Positions 1-6,779 of a DNA stretch of 51,947 nt are shown here, in pieces. Origin of the DNA: an uncultured Lachnospiraceae bacterium (lineage in GTDB: Bacteria > Bacillota > Clostridia > Lachnospirales > Lachnospiraceae); NCBI GenBank assembly GCA_947629545.1, contig CANREE010000007.1:1-51947 (forward strand), given 5' to 3'. Positions within the stretch are counted from its first letter, which is position 1. Each line of letters starts with the position of its first letter. Under the pieces are notes generated by a model that ran no database searches, was not told the DNA's origin, and saw nothing but the letters and a program-made list of their open reading frames with translations. The translations under genes were made by a program, and so were the position numbers.

Positions 1-37
1 GGCGCATTGTTTTCATGGTGGTGAGCAGTACATTTTT
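1..37 (+). repeat. MFS transporter 3' end, copy A
   Basis: The window opens in the last codons of a gene reading G-A-L-F-S-W-W-stop (stop at 22-24). These 37 bases match 4218-4254 plus the 13 bases after that stop with a single obvious mismatch, so this is a second copy of the 3' end of the MFS transporter remnant at 3935-4254. The body of the gene lies to the left of the window, so I cannot tell whether it is intact. A third, more diverged copy lies at 421-481. Confidence 0.6.
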
Positions 38-124
38 GTCTTGCAGAAATGCAGTAATTTGCATACTGACGTAATCGAAGGGGGCTGGTCTGATGGCTGG
101 TCCCTTTTTAAAAAACAAAGCTGA

Positions 125-153
125 TTGACGGGAAAGCAATTTGTTGATAGAAT
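125..153 (+). promoter_or_regulatory. Promoter for the 24-codon ORF
   Basis: TTGACG at 125-130 and TAGAAT at 148-153 are separated by exactly 17 bases. Transcription would start near 160, directly at a 5' stem-loop (TGTCCT at 159-164 pairing with AGGACA at 169-174). Confidence 0.6.
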
Positions 154-232
154 AAAAGTGTCCTTCATAGGACAAGAGGCACTGCAAAGCGGCAGGCGGT
201 TGGCTAATATCCCTCGAAAGGGGGTGAAGCTT

Positions 233-307
233 ATGCGGATTACGTTACATATCGGTAAATTTACCGTTACGATTATCGTGAAAAGCAACAACCGCCAGTG
301 CAAGTGA
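233..307 (+). CDS. 24-aa peptide, possible type I toxin
   Basis: A 24-codon ORF starts at ATG 233, five bases after AAAGGGGGTGA (217-227), one of the best ribosome binding sites in the window. The peptide begins MRITLHIG and has a short alternating hydrophobic core (FTVTIIV) followed by a basic, polar tail. It contains a 14-bp palindrome, CGGTAAATTTACCG (253-266). The stop lies inside a bidirectional terminator hairpin. It has its own promoter (125-153), and a consensus promoter faces it from the other side (377-405). I know no named family for it. Type I toxins are usually 20-60 aa and hydrophobic; this one is less hydrophobic than Fst. It could also be a leader peptide or a non-translated element. 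The ORF is seen; the toxin role is inference. Confidence 0.45.
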   Translation: MRITLHIGKFTVTIIVKSNNRQCK

Positions 308-370
308 CGGTTGTTTTAGCATATAAAATGATCTGATCGAAGCCAACCGCTTGTCGCAGTGCTTCTTTCT
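280..370 (-). ncRNA. Predicted antisense RNA to the small ORF
   Basis: A minus-strand transcript is inferred from the consensus promoter at 377-405, with a start near 370 and an end after the hairpin at 287-315, about 85-90 nt. It would be complementary to the 3' end and terminator of the plus-strand mRNA. No ORF of note lies in it. Its existence rests only on promoter and terminator quality. Confidence 0.4.
287..317. terminator. Bidirectional terminator shared by the convergent transcripts
   Basis: AACAACCG (287-294) pairs with CGGTTGTT (308-315). The plus strand continues as TTTT and the minus strand as GCTTTTC, so the hairpin can end transcripts from both sides. It overlaps the stop codon of the 24-codon ORF. 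Confidence 0.6.
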
Positions 371-376
371 GGCTTT

Positions 377-405
377 ATTATATGTAAAATCCGTCGAAAT
401 GTCAA
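377..405 (-). promoter_or_regulatory. Perfect consensus sigma-A promoter on the minus strand
   Basis: Read on the minus strand, TTGACA (405-400), a 17-base spacer and TATAAT (382-377) match the housekeeping consensus exactly. It points at the 24-codon ORF and has no other gene to serve before the hairpin at 287-315. Confidence 0.7.
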
Positions 406-420
406 TCGCAATCTTCAAAA

Positions 421-481
421 ACATTCTGTGATCATGGTTGTGCTGTCCCCGCTTGCGGGAGCACTATTTTCATGGCGGTGA
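421..481 (+). pseudogene. MFS transporter 3' remnant, copy B
   Basis: About 60 bases resemble the last codons of the MFS remnant at 4192-4254: V-x-M-V-V-L-S-P-L-A-G-A-x-F-S-W-R-stop. Relative to that copy there are several substitutions and the upstream side has lost a base, so it is a decayed fragment. It sits between the small convergent element and the MerR gene. Confidence 0.6.
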
Positions 482-504
482 ATCATATTTTTTGGCAAAA
501 GGGC

Positions 505-535
505 TTGACTGTAAACCATGTCGATACCTTATAAT
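505..535 (+). promoter_or_regulatory. MerR-type promoter with 19-bp spacer
   Basis: TTGACT (505-510) and TATAAT (530-535) are 19 bases apart, the overlong spacing characteristic of promoters controlled by MerR-family regulators. It drives the MerR gene that follows, so autoregulation is likely. A ribosome binding site, GGGAGGGGAAGG, follows just before ATG 573. Confidence 0.55.
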
Positions 536-572
536 TCAAAAGAAATGACTGTTATGCGGGAGGGGAAGGACT

Positions 573-1433
573 ATGACGATAAAGGAAGCCGAAGAGCAGA
601 CAGGATTAACGCGTTCCAGCATTCGTTTCTATGAAAAAGAAAAGCTCATAGAACCGGCGCGAAATGATAAAAACGGATACAGGGATTATTCGGAAAGCGA
701 CGTCGAGAACATCAAAAAGATTGCTTATTTGCGTACACTGGAAATTTCCGTTGAAGATATCCGGAGTATCATGGCTGGTCAGGTATCGCTGACAGAAATG
801 ATTGAGAAACAGGCTGCGGCGCTCCAAACACAGATCGAGAGCCTGAATAGAGCGAGAACGATGTGTGAAAGGATGCTTGAAGACGGAAATGTCAGTTTTG
901 ATGAACTGCAGGTTGAAAAATATGTGGCGGACCCGGAAACTTACTGGAAGGATAACAAACCTGTTTTCAGGCTGGATTCCATCAGCTTCCTGTACCTGTG
1001 GGGAAGCCAGATCACATGGACAGTTATTACATCGCTGTGTTTATTAGTCGGAATAATATCCTATACAAATTTGCCGCCGGAAATTCCGGTTCAGTGGGAT
1101 AAGGGGATCGCGGTTTCCTTTGCCGACAAAAAAATCATTTTTATATATCCTCTGGCCTGTTTGATTGTCCGCGTTTTCCTGAGGCCGGTTATTTACGTAA
1201 GATGGTTAATGAGATTTCCCTGCGGAGAGCTTATAAGAGAATACCTGTCAAATTATTTATGTTTTATTGCACTGTCGTTGGAAGTGTTTACGATACTGTT
1301 TGTGTATGGGGTGCTGAAAAGTGTCGTGGCTGTTCTGCTTGCGGATACAGTTGTGCTCATTGGAATATTATTGATTGCACTAATTCCAGTTGCAGGGCAG
1401 GCAAAGAAAAGAGATAGTTCAGATTGCCTGTAA
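573..1433 (+). CDS. MerR-family regulator with C-terminal membrane domain
   Basis: A 286-aa protein. Residues 1-70 are a MerR winged helix: an IKEAEEQTGLTRSSIRFYE helix-turn-helix, then the Y-x-x-Y-S-x-x-D-V wing. Residues about 75-110 form the dimerisation coiled coil. The remaining ~150 residues do not resemble a ligand pocket: they hold about four hydrophobic segments and an L-P-P-E-I-P-V-Q-W-D stretch like the DUF1648/SdpI-type membrane proteins. The regulator is therefore probably membrane-anchored and may sense envelope stress or a lipophilic ligand. Its own promoter has the 19-bp MerR spacing. The neighbouring MFS fragments suggest it once controlled a drug transporter; that is inference. 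The fold assignment of the N-terminus is secure, the C-terminal role is not. Confidence 0.8.
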   Translation: MTIKEAEEQTGLTRSSIRFYEKEKLIEPARNDKNGYRDYSESDVENIKKIAYLRTLEISVEDIRSIMAGQVSLTEMIEKQAAALQTQIESLNRARTMCERMLEDGNVSFDELQVEKYVADPETYWKDNKPVFRLDSISFLYLWGSQITWTVITSLCLLVGIISYTNLPPEIPVQWDKGIAVSFADKKIIFIYPLACLIVRVFLRPVIYVRWLMRFPCGELIREYLSNYLCFIALSLEVFTILFVYGVLKSVVAVLLADTVVLIGILLIALIPVAGQAKKRDSSDCL

Positions 1434-1554
1434 AAACAACAAAAACAGCGGTCGGCTATATGCCGTCAGCCCGGTATGAATCACACCATGAGAAACTGCC
1501 GACACCGGAACCGAGAAAAAAACAGGGCTGATTGTCTTGCGTATATTCTCAATA

Positions 1555-1583
1555 TTGCGGCTCATCTAGCCATATGCTATAAT
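1555..1583 (+). promoter_or_regulatory. Promoter for the P-loop kinase-like gene
   Basis: TTGCGG (1555-1560), 17 bases, TATAAT (1578-1583). The 120 bases between the MerR stop and this site show no convincing gene. Confidence 0.5.
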
Positions 1584-1635
1584 GAGTATACAATTATAAA
1601 AGAAATAGGCAGATCGGGAGTTGTGGAGGCGTTCT

Positions 1636-2187
1636 ATGAAATTATTATTTATAATTGGTGATGCTGCTGTCGGAAAAATGACAGTTGGCCAGGAACTGAT
1701 GAAAATAACTAAATTAAGGCTCTTCCACAATCACATGACCATCGAACCTGTGATAGAAATTTTCGGCAGATACGATGGGAAAACGATATCAGAAATGCGA
1801 GACCTTATTTTCAGGAACTATGCAGCTTCTGACAATTATGGGATGATTTTTACGTTGATGATGGATTTCGATTTACCTTCAGACTGGGAGTATCTGGAGC
1901 ACGTCAAGGGTATATTTGAACCGTATGGGACAGATTTCTATTACGTTGAATTGATTGCTCCGCAAGAAATCAGGCTGAAGAGAAATGTTTCAGAGAACAG
2001 ACTGAAAAATAAGGCTTCCAAAAAAGATATAGAGACTTCGAACCAGCGTTTGATCAATGATGATAAAAACCACAGGTGCGTCAGTTATGAAGGCGAGATT
2101 GTTTTTGACAACTATCTTAGAATCGATAATTCTGATAAAGAGCCTGGTGAAGTTGCAAAAATGATTAAAGAAACCTTTCATCTATAA
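1636..2187 (+). CDS. P-loop nucleoside/shikimate kinase-like protein
   Basis: ATG 1636 follows GTGGAGG and gives a 183-aa protein. The N-terminus is a beta strand leading into the Walker A motif G-D-A-A-V-G-K-M-T-V-G (about residues 8-18); the residue after K is Met instead of the usual S/T, an oddity. An H-N-H-M stretch at about 35 and a basic segment R-L-K-R-N-x-S-E-N-R near 120 resemble the lid region of small-molecule kinases. Proteins of this size with this layout are usually annotated as AAA or shikimate kinase-like ATPases of unknown substrate. It stands alone behind its own promoter in an accessory cluster; the role is unknown. Confidence 0.65.
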   Translation: MKLLFIIGDAAVGKMTVGQELMKITKLRLFHNHMTIEPVIEIFGRYDGKTISEMRDLIFRNYAASDNYGMIFTLMMDFDLPSDWEYLEHVKGIFEPYGTDFYYVELIAPQEIRLKRNVSENRLKNKASKKDIETSNQRLINDDKNHRCVSYEGEIVFDNYLRIDNSDKEPGEVAKMIKETFHL

Positions 2188-2212
2188 ATCCCGACTTGCA
2201 GGAGACAAACAA

Positions 2213-2290
2213 ATGGAGGATATGTTCAAAAAGATAGATGCACTGTTGTATTTTGAATGGGATTGTTTGAATTTTGCCGTATATAATTAG
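2213..2290 (+). CDS. 25-aa ORF, possibly a truncated gene start
   Basis: ATG 2213 follows AGGAGA at a good distance (7 bases), and a 25-codon frame rich in aromatic and acidic residues ends at 2290. It reads like the start of a larger cytosolic protein that has been cut off. I do not recognise the family and see no continuation in another frame before the Nudix gene. Confidence 0.25.
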   Translation: MEDMFKKIDALLYFEWDCLNFAVYN

Positions 2291-2403
2291 TGCCTCTCTG
2301 GACGAGCCACGCAGACGGCATTGTCTGAGTGACAGTAATAGAAATTCAAGACGAAAAGTGCAGAAATGCAGAAAATCGGGAGTTTGATTTACAGGAGGTC
2401 ATG

Positions 2404-2901
2404 ATGAGCAATACAGAATGGGTCATGCCAACTCATATCATTGCGGCAGCGGGTATCGTGATGAATGATAATGATGATATCCTGCTGGTAAAAACACATC
2501 GCAGAGGGTGGGAATTCCCGGGAGGGCAGGTCGAAGTCGGGGAAAACGTGATCGACGCTGTTAAAAGGGAAGTTATGGAAGAGACAGGCATTGATATTGA
2601 GGTTGGAGAAGTGTTTTGCATATCATCAAACACTTGTAAATATCCCGGGTATAACGGAGTCAAAGAAGTGCCCACCAAGATTATGCTCGATTTTATTTGC
2701 AGGGCGAAAGGTGGCATACCGCGTCCTTCAAATGAAAACTCTGAGTCTGCTTTCTTTTCGATAGACAAGGCTCAAGAGTTAATCACGACTCCTGCTATCG
2801 TTGAAAGATTCAAAGCATATCTGGAATATGCAGGCAGACCGACTTACCTGGAATATGTTACAAAACCAAATTTTCAGCTGAAGCTGAAAAGATCCATTTG
2901 A
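2404..2901 (+). CDS. Nudix hydrolase
   Basis: About 165 aa. The Nudix box is complete: G-G-Q-V-E-V-G-E, then R-E-V-M-E-E-T-G-I (GX5EX7REUXEEXGU), at about residues 42-64. It is preceded by the usual beta strand (A-A-G-I-V-M) and W-E-F-P. Members hydrolyse nucleoside diphosphates linked to other groups, often damaged nucleotides or cofactors; substrate cannot be read from sequence. I chose ATG 2404 because AGGAGG (2393-2398) lies five bases upstream; ATG 2401 would be too close. It sits between a kinase-like gene and an esterase without shared overlap, so an operon is not certain. Confidence 0.85.
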   Translation: MSNTEWVMPTHIIAAAGIVMNDNDDILLVKTHRRGWEFPGGQVEVGENVIDAVKREVMEETGIDIEVGEVFCISSNTCKYPGYNGVKEVPTKIMLDFICRAKGGIPRPSNENSESAFFSIDKAQELITTPAIVERFKAYLEYAGRPTYLEYVTKPNFQLKLKRSI

Positions 2902-3009
2902 ATTAAGGTTTATTGCCCAGTCAAGAAAATGAGGCACAATCTTGTCTGGAAAAAATATTTGTGTTTGGTATATGATAAAACGATAAATTCCAGTCAGGGA
3001 GGAGATGTT

Positions 3010-3933
3010 GTGTCCAAATACAGCATAGATAAAGAACTGACAAAGATAGCAATGATCAAAATGCCGGATAACCCGGCGCTGCTGCCTTTGATGAACAGGA
3101 TCATTGGCTTTTCCAAATGCCGCTCAGACGATACGGTTGTCGTTACCCTGCATAAGACTCCGGGATACGGCGGCGCAGTTCTTGACACTTTAGTGATTGA
3201 ACCTGTCCATCACAAAGGGGAACTGCCCTGTATGGTACTGTATCATGGCGGAGCTTTTGTGCTGAAAGCCTCTTTTGCCCACCACAGCATGGCGAAGCTG
3301 TATGCTTTAAGACTTCCGTGTAAGGTCATATACACCGACTACCGGTTGGCGCCGGAATATCCTTTCCCTGTCCCGGCAGAGGATTGCTTTTGCACATACA
3401 AATGGGCGTTGGAGCATACCGATGGCGCGCCTGTAGTCATTGCCGGAGACAGTGCCGGCGGGAATCTTGCTCTGGCCGTGTCCCTTATGGCAAGGGATCG
3501 GGGCCTGCGTATGCCGGATGCTGAACTGTTAGTCTACCCGGTCACGGACAGGCGGATGACGACCGATTCCATGAAAAAATATATTGACACCCCGGTTTTT
3601 GACGCGAAGCTGTCCAAAATGATGTGGGATGTATATCTTGGGGACAGACAGCCTGAAAGGATCGAGTATGCTTCTCCCCTGGAAGCGGCATCTTTCGCCC
3701 ATTTTCCGCCGACATACATAGAAGTCGCCCAGTTTGACGCGCTCCATGACGAGGGCGTGCTGCTGTATCAAAAACTGAGGGCTCAGGGGATACCGGCTGA
3801 ATTATATGAAGTAAAAGGCGCGTGTCACGGATTTGAAACGGCAAGAAAAAGCAATTTGCTGAAAACCTGTATGGAGAGAAGGATAGACTGGCTCAGGCTT
3901 GCTTTGAATAATGCGGATAGCAGAAGGGGATGA
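3010..3933 (+). CDS. Alpha/beta hydrolase, HSL-type esterase
   Basis: A 307-aa cytosolic esterase of the hormone-sensitive-lipase group. The oxyanion motif Y-H-G-G-A-F-V lies at about residues 77-83 and the nucleophile elbow G-D-S-A-G-G-N at about 148-154. The likely catalytic Asp is in Q-F-D-A-L-H-D-E and the His in A-C-H-G-F-E near the C-terminus. R-L-A-P-E-Y-P-F-P is also typical. GTG 3010 is the best start, six bases after a GGGAGGAG site. Family members cleave short-chain esters; the natural substrate is unknown. It is the last intact gene of the accessory patch and abuts the MFS remnant. Confidence 0.8.
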   Translation: MSKYSIDKELTKIAMIKMPDNPALLPLMNRIIGFSKCRSDDTVVVTLHKTPGYGGAVLDTLVIEPVHHKGELPCMVLYHGGAFVLKASFAHHSMAKLYALRLPCKVIYTDYRLAPEYPFPVPAEDCFCTYKWALEHTDGAPVVIAGDSAGGNLALAVSLMARDRGLRMPDAELLVYPVTDRRMTTDSMKKYIDTPVFDAKLSKMMWDVYLGDRQPERIEYASPLEAASFAHFPPTYIEVAQFDALHDEGVLLYQKLRAQGIPAELYEVKGACHGFETARKSNLLKTCMERRIDWLRLALNNADSRRG

Positions 3934-3934
3934 C

Positions 3935-4254
3935 TTGAATTTTTATACAAAAAATAAAAACAGATCGAAGGATTATATCTTTTCTCAGCGCTGGGAAATT
4001 TGTCCCTCACGGGCGCATGGGTGGCGCTGCTTGCCGCCCGCGGCTACAGTCTGATGGAGATTGGAATCGCAGAAACCGTGTTTCACATTGCCGCTATCGG
4101 AGATGACGCACTTCAGGTACGCACAAATACAGTCCTGCAGGATATGTTTCCGGCTGAACAACGGACGACTTTGATATCGGTGGAGTCGTTTACATTTTCT
4201 GTGCTCATGGTTGTGCTGTCCCCGCTTGCTGGCGCATGGTTTTCATGGTGGTGA
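3935..4254 (+). pseudogene. MFS transporter remnant, internally deleted (copy C)
   Basis: The stretch encodes an MFS N-terminal piece (F-S-A-L-G-N-L-S-L-T-G-A-W-V-A-L-L-A-A-R-G-Y-S then M-E-I-G-I-A-E) joined after about 40 codons to an MFS C-terminal piece (R-T-N-T-V-L-Q-D-M, then the final helix V-L-S-P-L-A-G-A-W-F-S-W-W). A full transporter needs about 400 aa, so roughly 300 are missing. The frame before 3958 is interrupted by TAA, while a second frame from TTG 3935 carries the expected start region, which points to a frameshift near 3985-4000. Its last 63 bases recur at 1-24 and 421-481. Confidence 0.75.
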
Positions 4255-4300
4255 GCAGTACATTTTTCCACAATGAAAATATTGTAATTCACACAACCTC

Positions 4301-4329
4301 TTGACTTTGTCAGTTTCCTATGTTAAAAT
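4301..4329 (+). promoter_or_regulatory. Promoter of the citrate synthase operon
   Basis: TTGACT (4301-4306), 17 bases, TAAAAT (4324-4329). The predicted start near 4336 leaves a leader of about 78 nt before ATG 4414. Confidence 0.55.
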
Positions 4330-4359
4330 GCTAAAATATCAGTGACTTGTCAACGGCGA

Positions 4360-4389
4360 CAGCGCAATTTAATTGTGCTGCTATTTTTT
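4360..4389 (+). terminator. Leader hairpin with U-tract, possible attenuator
   Basis: CAGCGCAATT (4360-4369) pairs with AATTGTGCTG (4371-4380) with one G-U pair, and is followed by TATTTTTT. It lies between the operon promoter and the citrate synthase start, so it could terminate early transcripts. It may instead be a remnant terminator of an upstream transcript. Confidence 0.45.
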
Positions 4390-4413
4390 AAAATTGGAAA
4401 GGAAAGTGATGAA

Positions 4414-5748
4414 ATGACAAGTAACTTTATCGCACAGTCTTTTGGAAGATCCTTGAATTATACGGATATTCCAAACCCTATGTTTAAAGAATACAATGTG
4501 AAAAAAGGGCTTCGTAATGAGGACGGCACCGGCGTCAGGGTAGGTCTGACCAAGGTTTCTGACGTGGTGGGCTATGCGTTTCAGGATGGAAAGAAGGTCA
4601 GTGCTCCCGGAGAACTGTATTACCGGGGAATTCGGATTCATGATCTGGTGGAAGGCAAGGGAGATTCCCACTTTGGATTTGAGGAAACATGTTTTCTTCT
4701 GCTGTTTGGGTATCTTCCCAGACGGAATGAGCTTCAGGCTTTTCGAAATATCCTTGCCGATCTGTACCAGCTTCCGGATGAGTTTCTTGAGATGCGTCTG
4801 ATGCGGATGCCCAGCCGGAACCTGATGAACTGCCTGCAGCAGTCTGTTTTGAGTCTTTATGATTATGACAGCGATCCGGATGATGTGGATCCTTACCATA
4901 CGGTGCTTAAGGGCCTGAATATCTTAGCCAAGCTGCCTTCGATCATGTGCTACGCCTACCAGAGCAAACAGCATTATTACAACCGCGACAGCCTGTTTAT
5001 CCATTACGCGAAGAAGGAATACTCCATTGCGGAAAACATCCTTTATATGCTTCGTGAAGACAGGAGCTTTACCCCTAAGGAAGCGTCCCTTCTGGATACG
5101 CTTCTGGTCGTTCACGCGGATCATGGCGGCGGCAACAATTCCACATTCACAAACGTGGTGATCTCGTCTACCGCTACGGATCTGTATTCTACTATGGTGG
5201 GCTCGATCGGTTCCTTAAAGGGACCCAAGCACGGAGGCGCCAATATCCGGTGCGCGGAGATGATGGAGGCTGTCCGTCAGGAGATTGGTGTGGACGCTTC
5301 GGAGAAGGATATGGAGAAGGTAGTGAAGAGGATCCTGAATCGCGATTTCTTTGATAAATCCGGACTGATCTATGGTATGGGCCATGCGGTCTATACGGTT
5401 TCGGATCCCCGGGCCGAGATCCTCAGGGAGTACTGCCGCAGTCTGGCGCAGGAGAAGGACAGAGTGGCGGAATTCGAGTTCATGCTCCGCTTCGAAAAGG
5501 TTGCGCGCGAGACCTACACGAAGGTTACCGGGCGTGAGGTTTCGAATAATGTTGATTTTTACAGCGGTTTCGCTTATGATATGCTGCAGATCCCGAGAGA
5601 TCTTTACACGCCGCTCTTTACCGTGGCCCGTACCATCGGCTGGCTGGCTCACAATATCGAAAACAAGATGTATGACGGAAGGATCATGCGTCCCGCCACC
5701 AAATATGTGGGGACGGTTCAGGAATACGTAAAACTGGAGGAGAGATGA
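4414..5748 (+). CDS. gltA: Citrate synthase
   Basis: A 444-aa citrate/2-methylcitrate synthase condensing oxaloacetate with acetyl-CoA. Seen motifs are H-A-D-H-G-G-G-N-N (about 234-242), G-P-K-H-G-G-A-N (about 270-277), G-M-G-H-A-V-Y-T-V-S-D-P-R-A (catalytic His near 325) and N-N-V-D-F-Y-S-G (catalytic Asp near 380). ATG 4414 is placed after a GGAAAGGAAAG site; an earlier frame opening has no ribosome binding site. The next gene's ATG overlaps this stop (ATGA), so the two are translationally coupled. With icd and acn downstream it forms the oxidative half of an incomplete TCA cycle that supplies 2-oxoglutarate for glutamate. Citrate rather than 2-methylcitrate is inferred from those neighbours. 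Confidence 0.93.
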   Translation: MTSNFIAQSFGRSLNYTDIPNPMFKEYNVKKGLRNEDGTGVRVGLTKVSDVVGYAFQDGKKVSAPGELYYRGIRIHDLVEGKGDSHFGFEETCFLLLFGYLPRRNELQAFRNILADLYQLPDEFLEMRLMRMPSRNLMNCLQQSVLSLYDYDSDPDDVDPYHTVLKGLNILAKLPSIMCYAYQSKQHYYNRDSLFIHYAKKEYSIAENILYMLREDRSFTPKEASLLDTLLVVHADHGGGNNSTFTNVVISSTATDLYSTMVGSIGSLKGPKHGGANIRCAEMMEAVRQEIGVDASEKDMEKVVKRILNRDFFDKSGLIYGMGHAVYTVSDPRAEILREYCRSLAQEKDRVAEFEFMLRFEKVARETYTKVTGREVSNNVDFYSGFAYDMLQIPRDLYTPLFTVARTIGWLAHNIENKMYDGRIMRPATKYVGTVQEYVKLEER

Positions 5749-6752
5749 CAATGGACAGAAAAATTACGGTCTTTAAAGGGGATGGCATCGGACCCGAGAT
5801 TACGGACGCAGTGCTTGAGATCCTGAATGCGGCGGGAGCCGGGCTCAAATATGAGATTTACAGGGTGGGAAACCAGGAATATCTGGATAATGGGGCGCTG
5901 ATTCCGGATGCGGCGTTCGCCTCCTTTGAACGGACGAAAGTTCTTCTCAAGTCGCCCATCACCACGCCGGTTGGGAAAGGCTTTCGTTCATTGAATGTGA
6001 CGCTTCGTGAGAAATACGATCTGTACGCCAATATCCGGCCTGCCAGATCCAATTCCGCGGTGAAGACGCCGTTTACAGATGTGGATATTGTCGTGTTCCG
6101 GGAGAACACGGAGGATCTGTATGTGGGAAAGGAAGAGAGGATCGACGAAGATACAGTCTGGGCCACTAAGATCATTACCAGGAAGGCCAGCGAGAGGATT
6201 ATCCGCGATGCTTTCGCGTATGCCGTGGCCCATGGCCGCAGGACTGTGACCTGTGTACATAAGGCAAACATCCTGAAGATGAGCGACGGGATGTTTTTGG
6301 ATATCTTTCACCAGATCAGCGCGGAATATCCCCAGATCGCGGCCAATGACAGGATCGTGGACAATGTCTGTATGCAGCTGGTCATGAATCCGGGGCAGTT
6401 TGACGTGATGGTCATGCCTAATCTCTACGGCGACATCGTTTCCGACCTGACCAGCGGCCTGATCGGCGGTCTGGGTCTCCTTCCCTCCAGCAATCTGGGA
6501 AGCGAGTATGCCATGTTTGAGGCGGTTCACGGCAGTGCGCCGGATATTGCAGGAAAGGGGATCGCCAATCCCACGGCTCTGCTCTGGTCGGCCTGCATGA
6601 TGCTTGAGTATCTGGGAAAGGATTCGTGTGCGGCCAGAATCCGTAAAGCTGTGGACGAAGTGCTTGCAGACGCAGCGGTGACAACGCCGGACATCCACGG
6701 ACATGGCAATACGGAGAGCTACAAGAACGCGGTCATCGCGCATCTTGTGTAA
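5745..6752 (+). CDS. icd: Isocitrate dehydrogenase, short NAD-type
   Basis: 335 aa, the length of the NAD-dependent IDH/isopropylmalate dehydrogenase class rather than the ~415-aa NADP enzyme. It shows G-D-G-I-G-P-E at 14-20, the substrate-binding S-L-N-V-T-L-R-E-K, R-E-N-T-E-D-L-Y-V-G, the metal-binding D in N-L-Y-G-D-I-V-S-D-L, and H-G-S-A-P-D-I-A-G-K-G-I-A-N-P. It oxidises isocitrate to 2-oxoglutarate and CO2. The serine of S-L-N-V favours isocitrate over isopropylmalate, and the position between citrate synthase and aconitase settles it. Start may be ATG 5745 (overlapping the gltA stop) or ATG 5751; both follow GGAGGAG. Confidence 0.9.
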   Translation: MTMDRKITVFKGDGIGPEITDAVLEILNAAGAGLKYEIYRVGNQEYLDNGALIPDAAFASFERTKVLLKSPITTPVGKGFRSLNVTLREKYDLYANIRPARSNSAVKTPFTDVDIVVFRENTEDLYVGKEERIDEDTVWATKIITRKASERIIRDAFAYAVAHGRRTVTCVHKANILKMSDGMFLDIFHQISAEYPQIAANDRIVDNVCMQLVMNPGQFDVMVMPNLYGDIVSDLTSGLIGGLGLLPSSNLGSEYAMFEAVHGSAPDIAGKGIANPTALLWSACMMLEYLGKDSCAARIRKAVDEVLADAAVTTPDIHGHGNTESYKNAVIAHLV

Positions 6753-6779
6753 AGAAAGACGCGAAAAGGAGAGAGACCA

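Larger units (their letters stand above)
179..362. repeat. Inverted repeat framing the small ORF
   Basis: GCACTGC (179-185) and GCGGTTGGCT (196-205) recur in reverse complement as AGCCAACCGC (341-350) and GCAGTGC (356-362). As a result the two convergent transcripts predicted here would carry the same motif pair near their 5' ends. A read-through plus-strand RNA could fold into one long stem enclosing the ORF. Confidence 0.6.

Noticed and set aside
1434..1554. Possible coding remnant between the MerR and kinase-like genes
   Set aside because: One frame reads through ~40 codons but has no start, ribosome binding site or recognisable family.
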